DNA of 64,000 bases from Methyloversatilis universalis EHg5 (GTDB lineage Bacteria; Pseudomonadota; Gammaproteobacteria; Burkholderiales; Rhodocyclaceae): assembly GCF_000378945.1 (NCBI RefSeq), contig NZ_KB900539.1, forward strand, positions 3,608,122-3,672,121, in the 5' to 3' direction. Position 1 is the first letter of the stretch, and every line of letters starts with the position of its first letter. Positions 60,763-64,000 of this stretch are shown piece after piece. A program made the position numbers and the translations under genes. Below the pieces are notes generated by a model. It saw nothing but the letters and a program-made list of their open reading frames with translations, had not been told where the DNA came from and ran no database searches.

Positions 60763-60777
60763 GCAGCATTCATGCCA
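60763..60777 (-). promoter_or_regulatory. Sigma-54 promoter of the porin/dehydrogenase genes
   Basis: The minus strand reads TGGCATGAATGCTGC, with GG-N10-GC spacing and 9 of 11 consensus positions. The predicted transcript start is near 60751, about 70 nt before the porin ATG. It lies within the 381-bp porin/thiC intergenic region together with the AcoR-like site at 60873. Confidence 0.65.
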
Positions 60778-60827
60778 CTGAAGCAATCGCCCGCAAACCC
60801 GCATGAAACCTGGGGGTTTGGCGATGA

Positions 60828-62978
<2,151 letters not shown>

Positions 62979-63049
62979 GGCCCGTAGCCTGCGCCGCTGC
63001 CCGCATGGCCTGCGGGCACGGCGCTGGCAGGCAGCGGAGAGGATTCACG

Positions 63050-63135
63050 GCCGCATCGCGGCGGGGCGCCGCTCCCACGCGCGCCTGCACCCCGTACCTC
63101 AGTGTCGTGGGAGCGGCGCCCCGCCGCGATGCGGC
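63050..63135. repeat. 30-bp perfect inverted repeat, REP-like
   Basis: Arms 63050-63079 and 63106-63135 are exact complements over 30 bp around a 26-nt loop. The arm contains GGAGCGGCGCCCCGCCGCGA, a composition typical of dispersed palindromic elements in high-GC proteobacteria. A short direct repeat TACCTCAGTG lies in the loop and just beyond the right arm. It lies about 70 bp after thiC and may act as its transcript end. With the next two features it makes up the 334-bp gap 62979-63312. Confidence 0.75.
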
Positions 63136-63218
63136 TCCTGACGGCTCGCGAAAATACCTCAGTGAGCCGCTGCCAGCTTCACCGATTCGTTCGTCCGGAC
63201 GCGGACAGGTGATACAGA

Positions 63219-63276
63219 CGAGACAGATCGTCCGGTCAACTGTCTCATCGACAGTCTCACCGGCTTGTCTGTCTCA
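63219..63276. promoter_or_regulatory. Cluster of GAGACA/TGTCTC half-sites
   Basis: CGAGACA (63219), TGTCTCA (63241), GTCTCA (63254) and TGTCTCA (63270) are the same words as the half-sites of the predicted AcoR sites. There is no sigma-54 promoter or gene start close by, so their purpose is unclear. Confidence 0.4.
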
Positions 63277-63300
63277 ACCGGATCGGGCGATCCGGTTGAG
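63273..63300. terminator. Hairpin after the lipoprotein gene
   Basis: CTCAACCGGATCG / CGATCCGGTTGAG, 13-bp perfect arms with a 2-nt spacer, 12 bp downstream of the leftward stop at 63313. No T-tract follows, so it may be a weak terminator or a 3' stabiliser. Confidence 0.5.
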
Positions 63301-63312
63301 GGGCGAAAGGTC

Positions 63313-63876
63313 TTACTGCAGCGCCTTGATCTGTTCCGGCGTCAGTCCTTTCAGCGCTTCGGCCGCCGACTTGCGGGCCAGGTCGCGGTCGGTTTCGATG
63401 ATGGCGTGCACCGAATTCATCACCTTGTCGTAGGAGGCAGAAGCCTCTTCCTTGGTGATCTGCCCGGCGGCCACGCGTTCGCAGGTGCGGTACAGCGATT
63501 CGCGCAGGAAATTCAGCATCTGTGCGCGCTCCGCCAGACGGACCACATTGGCGTCCACCTGGCCGCCGGCGGCCTTGCCCGATGCTTCGAGCTGGCTGAT
63601 GAGCTTGAGCGTGCTGTCGGCGCCGGGTTCGGTACAGCCCGGGCCCATGCGCGCTGCGCGCGAGGCGGCCATGGTGTCCTGGTCTGAACTGCTGCTGCCG
63701 AACAGCGGCTTCTTTTCGGACGACGCCGGCATGGCGCTGCGGGAGTGTTCGTAATTGGCCCAGTACTGCTTGTGCTGCTCGGTCGAGTTGTCGCGAGCGG
63801 GACTGCCACTCATGCTTGAGCAGCCGCTCAGCACGAGGGCAAGGAGGCAGGTTCCGGACAACAGCGGGTATTTCAT
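63313..63876 (-). CDS. Putative outer-membrane lipoprotein
   Basis: 187 aa from MKYPLLSGTCLLALVLSGC with a good lipobox (LSGC). The mature part is polar, with a Ser-rich stretch (FGSSSSDQD) and then an alpha-helical domain (DSTLKLISQLEASG to LTPEQIKALQ). It resembles no family I can name. The frame is open upstream, but the signal sequence and GGGAGCC ribosome site fix this start. It stands alone in front of the right window edge; 63877-64000 shows only its upstream region. Confidence 0.75.
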   Translation of the reverse strand: MKYPLLSGTCLLALVLSGCSSMSGSPARDNSTEQHKQYWANYEHSRSAMPASSEKKPLFGSSSSDQDTMAASRAARMGPGCTEPGADSTLKLISQLEASGKAAGGQVDANVVRLAERAQMLNFLRESLYRTCERVAAGQITKEEASASYDKVMNSVHAIIETDRDLARKSAAEALKGLTPEQIKALQ

Positions 63877-64000
63877 GACGGCTCCCTTTTGTGGGGTTCT
63901 GGATGGGTGTCGCGTGTCCATCGACCGGTAGGCCGGTCGCCGCGCGAAGCTCCTCAACTTCGCGTCGGGTCATGGACACGAGATCCGTAGCAAGATGAAG

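Noticed and set aside
63257-63979. 240-codon minus-strand frame overlapping the lipoprotein gene
   Set aside because: Out of frame with the lipoprotein, which has a lipobox and ribosome site; the rest of this frame is low-complexity Arg/Pro.

Overview
The window looks like chromosome from a high-GC, respiratory betaproteobacterium. The gene content (acetoin dehydrogenase, a PQQ-dependent alcohol-type dehydrogenase, meta-cleavage genes, two PEP-CTERM proteins, many chemotaxis-type sensors) suggests a member of the Rhodocyclales such as Methyloversatilis. That assignment is inference from content only. I saw no phage, insertion sequence, CRISPR array, tRNA or rRNA.

1-15,100 is an aromatic-compound module. 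An eight-gene leftward operon (11913 to 5828) encodes a ferredoxin, acetaldehyde dehydrogenase, hydroxy-oxovalerate aldolase, extradiol dioxygenase, a short-chain dehydrogenase-like protein, a tautomerase, a GlcG/HbpS-like protein and an oxygenase reductase. Rieske oxygenases lie on both sides of it. Four regulators surround it: two XylR/DmpR-type sigma-54 activators (one cut by the window edge), a MalT-like LuxR protein and a CatM/BenM-like LysR protein. ATAC-N7-GTAT dyads lie upstream of the operon and of the first oxygenase. A -24/-12 promoter with an upstream dyad precedes the second oxygenase.

15,200-21,900 holds a diguanylate cyclase, a soluble double-sensor protein with a CheW-like end, a PepSY protein behind a cluster of three near-identical palindromes, a small secreted protein and a PEP-CTERM protein. 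21,900-48,100 is mostly housekeeping: a double-length UvrA, a trypsin-like protease, a dicarboxylate symporter, MltA, a DUF815 ATPase with a tiny membrane-protein gene overlapping its start, a Nudix-ThiE fusion, a TraB-family protein, an MCP, RlmJ, a PhoX-like PEP-CTERM protein, a hybrid histidine kinase, RecG, RidA, a CZB chemoreceptor, a SPOR protein, a YdcF protein and a FabG-like SDR.

48,100-63,000 is the most coherent region. lipA-thiS-thiG sits directly downstream of acoX-acoA-acoB-acoC (acetoin dehydrogenase, which needs both lipoate and thiamine diphosphate). acoR diverges from acoX. Next come a cytochrome c, a PQQ dehydrogenase and a porin on the minus strand, and thiC diverges from the porin. 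The acoX/acoR and porin/thiC intergenic regions share the same palindrome (TGAGACAGCTGTCTCA and a 14/16 match). They also carry -24/-12 promoters in front of acoX, the porin and thiC. thiC shows no TPP riboswitch. I infer one AcoR/sigma-54 circuit that co-induces acetoin cleavage, the periplasmic quinoprotein branch and thiamine synthesis. The PQQ enzyme has the extra aspartate typical of lanthanide-dependent relatives but lacks the usual adjacent cysteine pair, and the cytochrome has a CX3CH haem motif.
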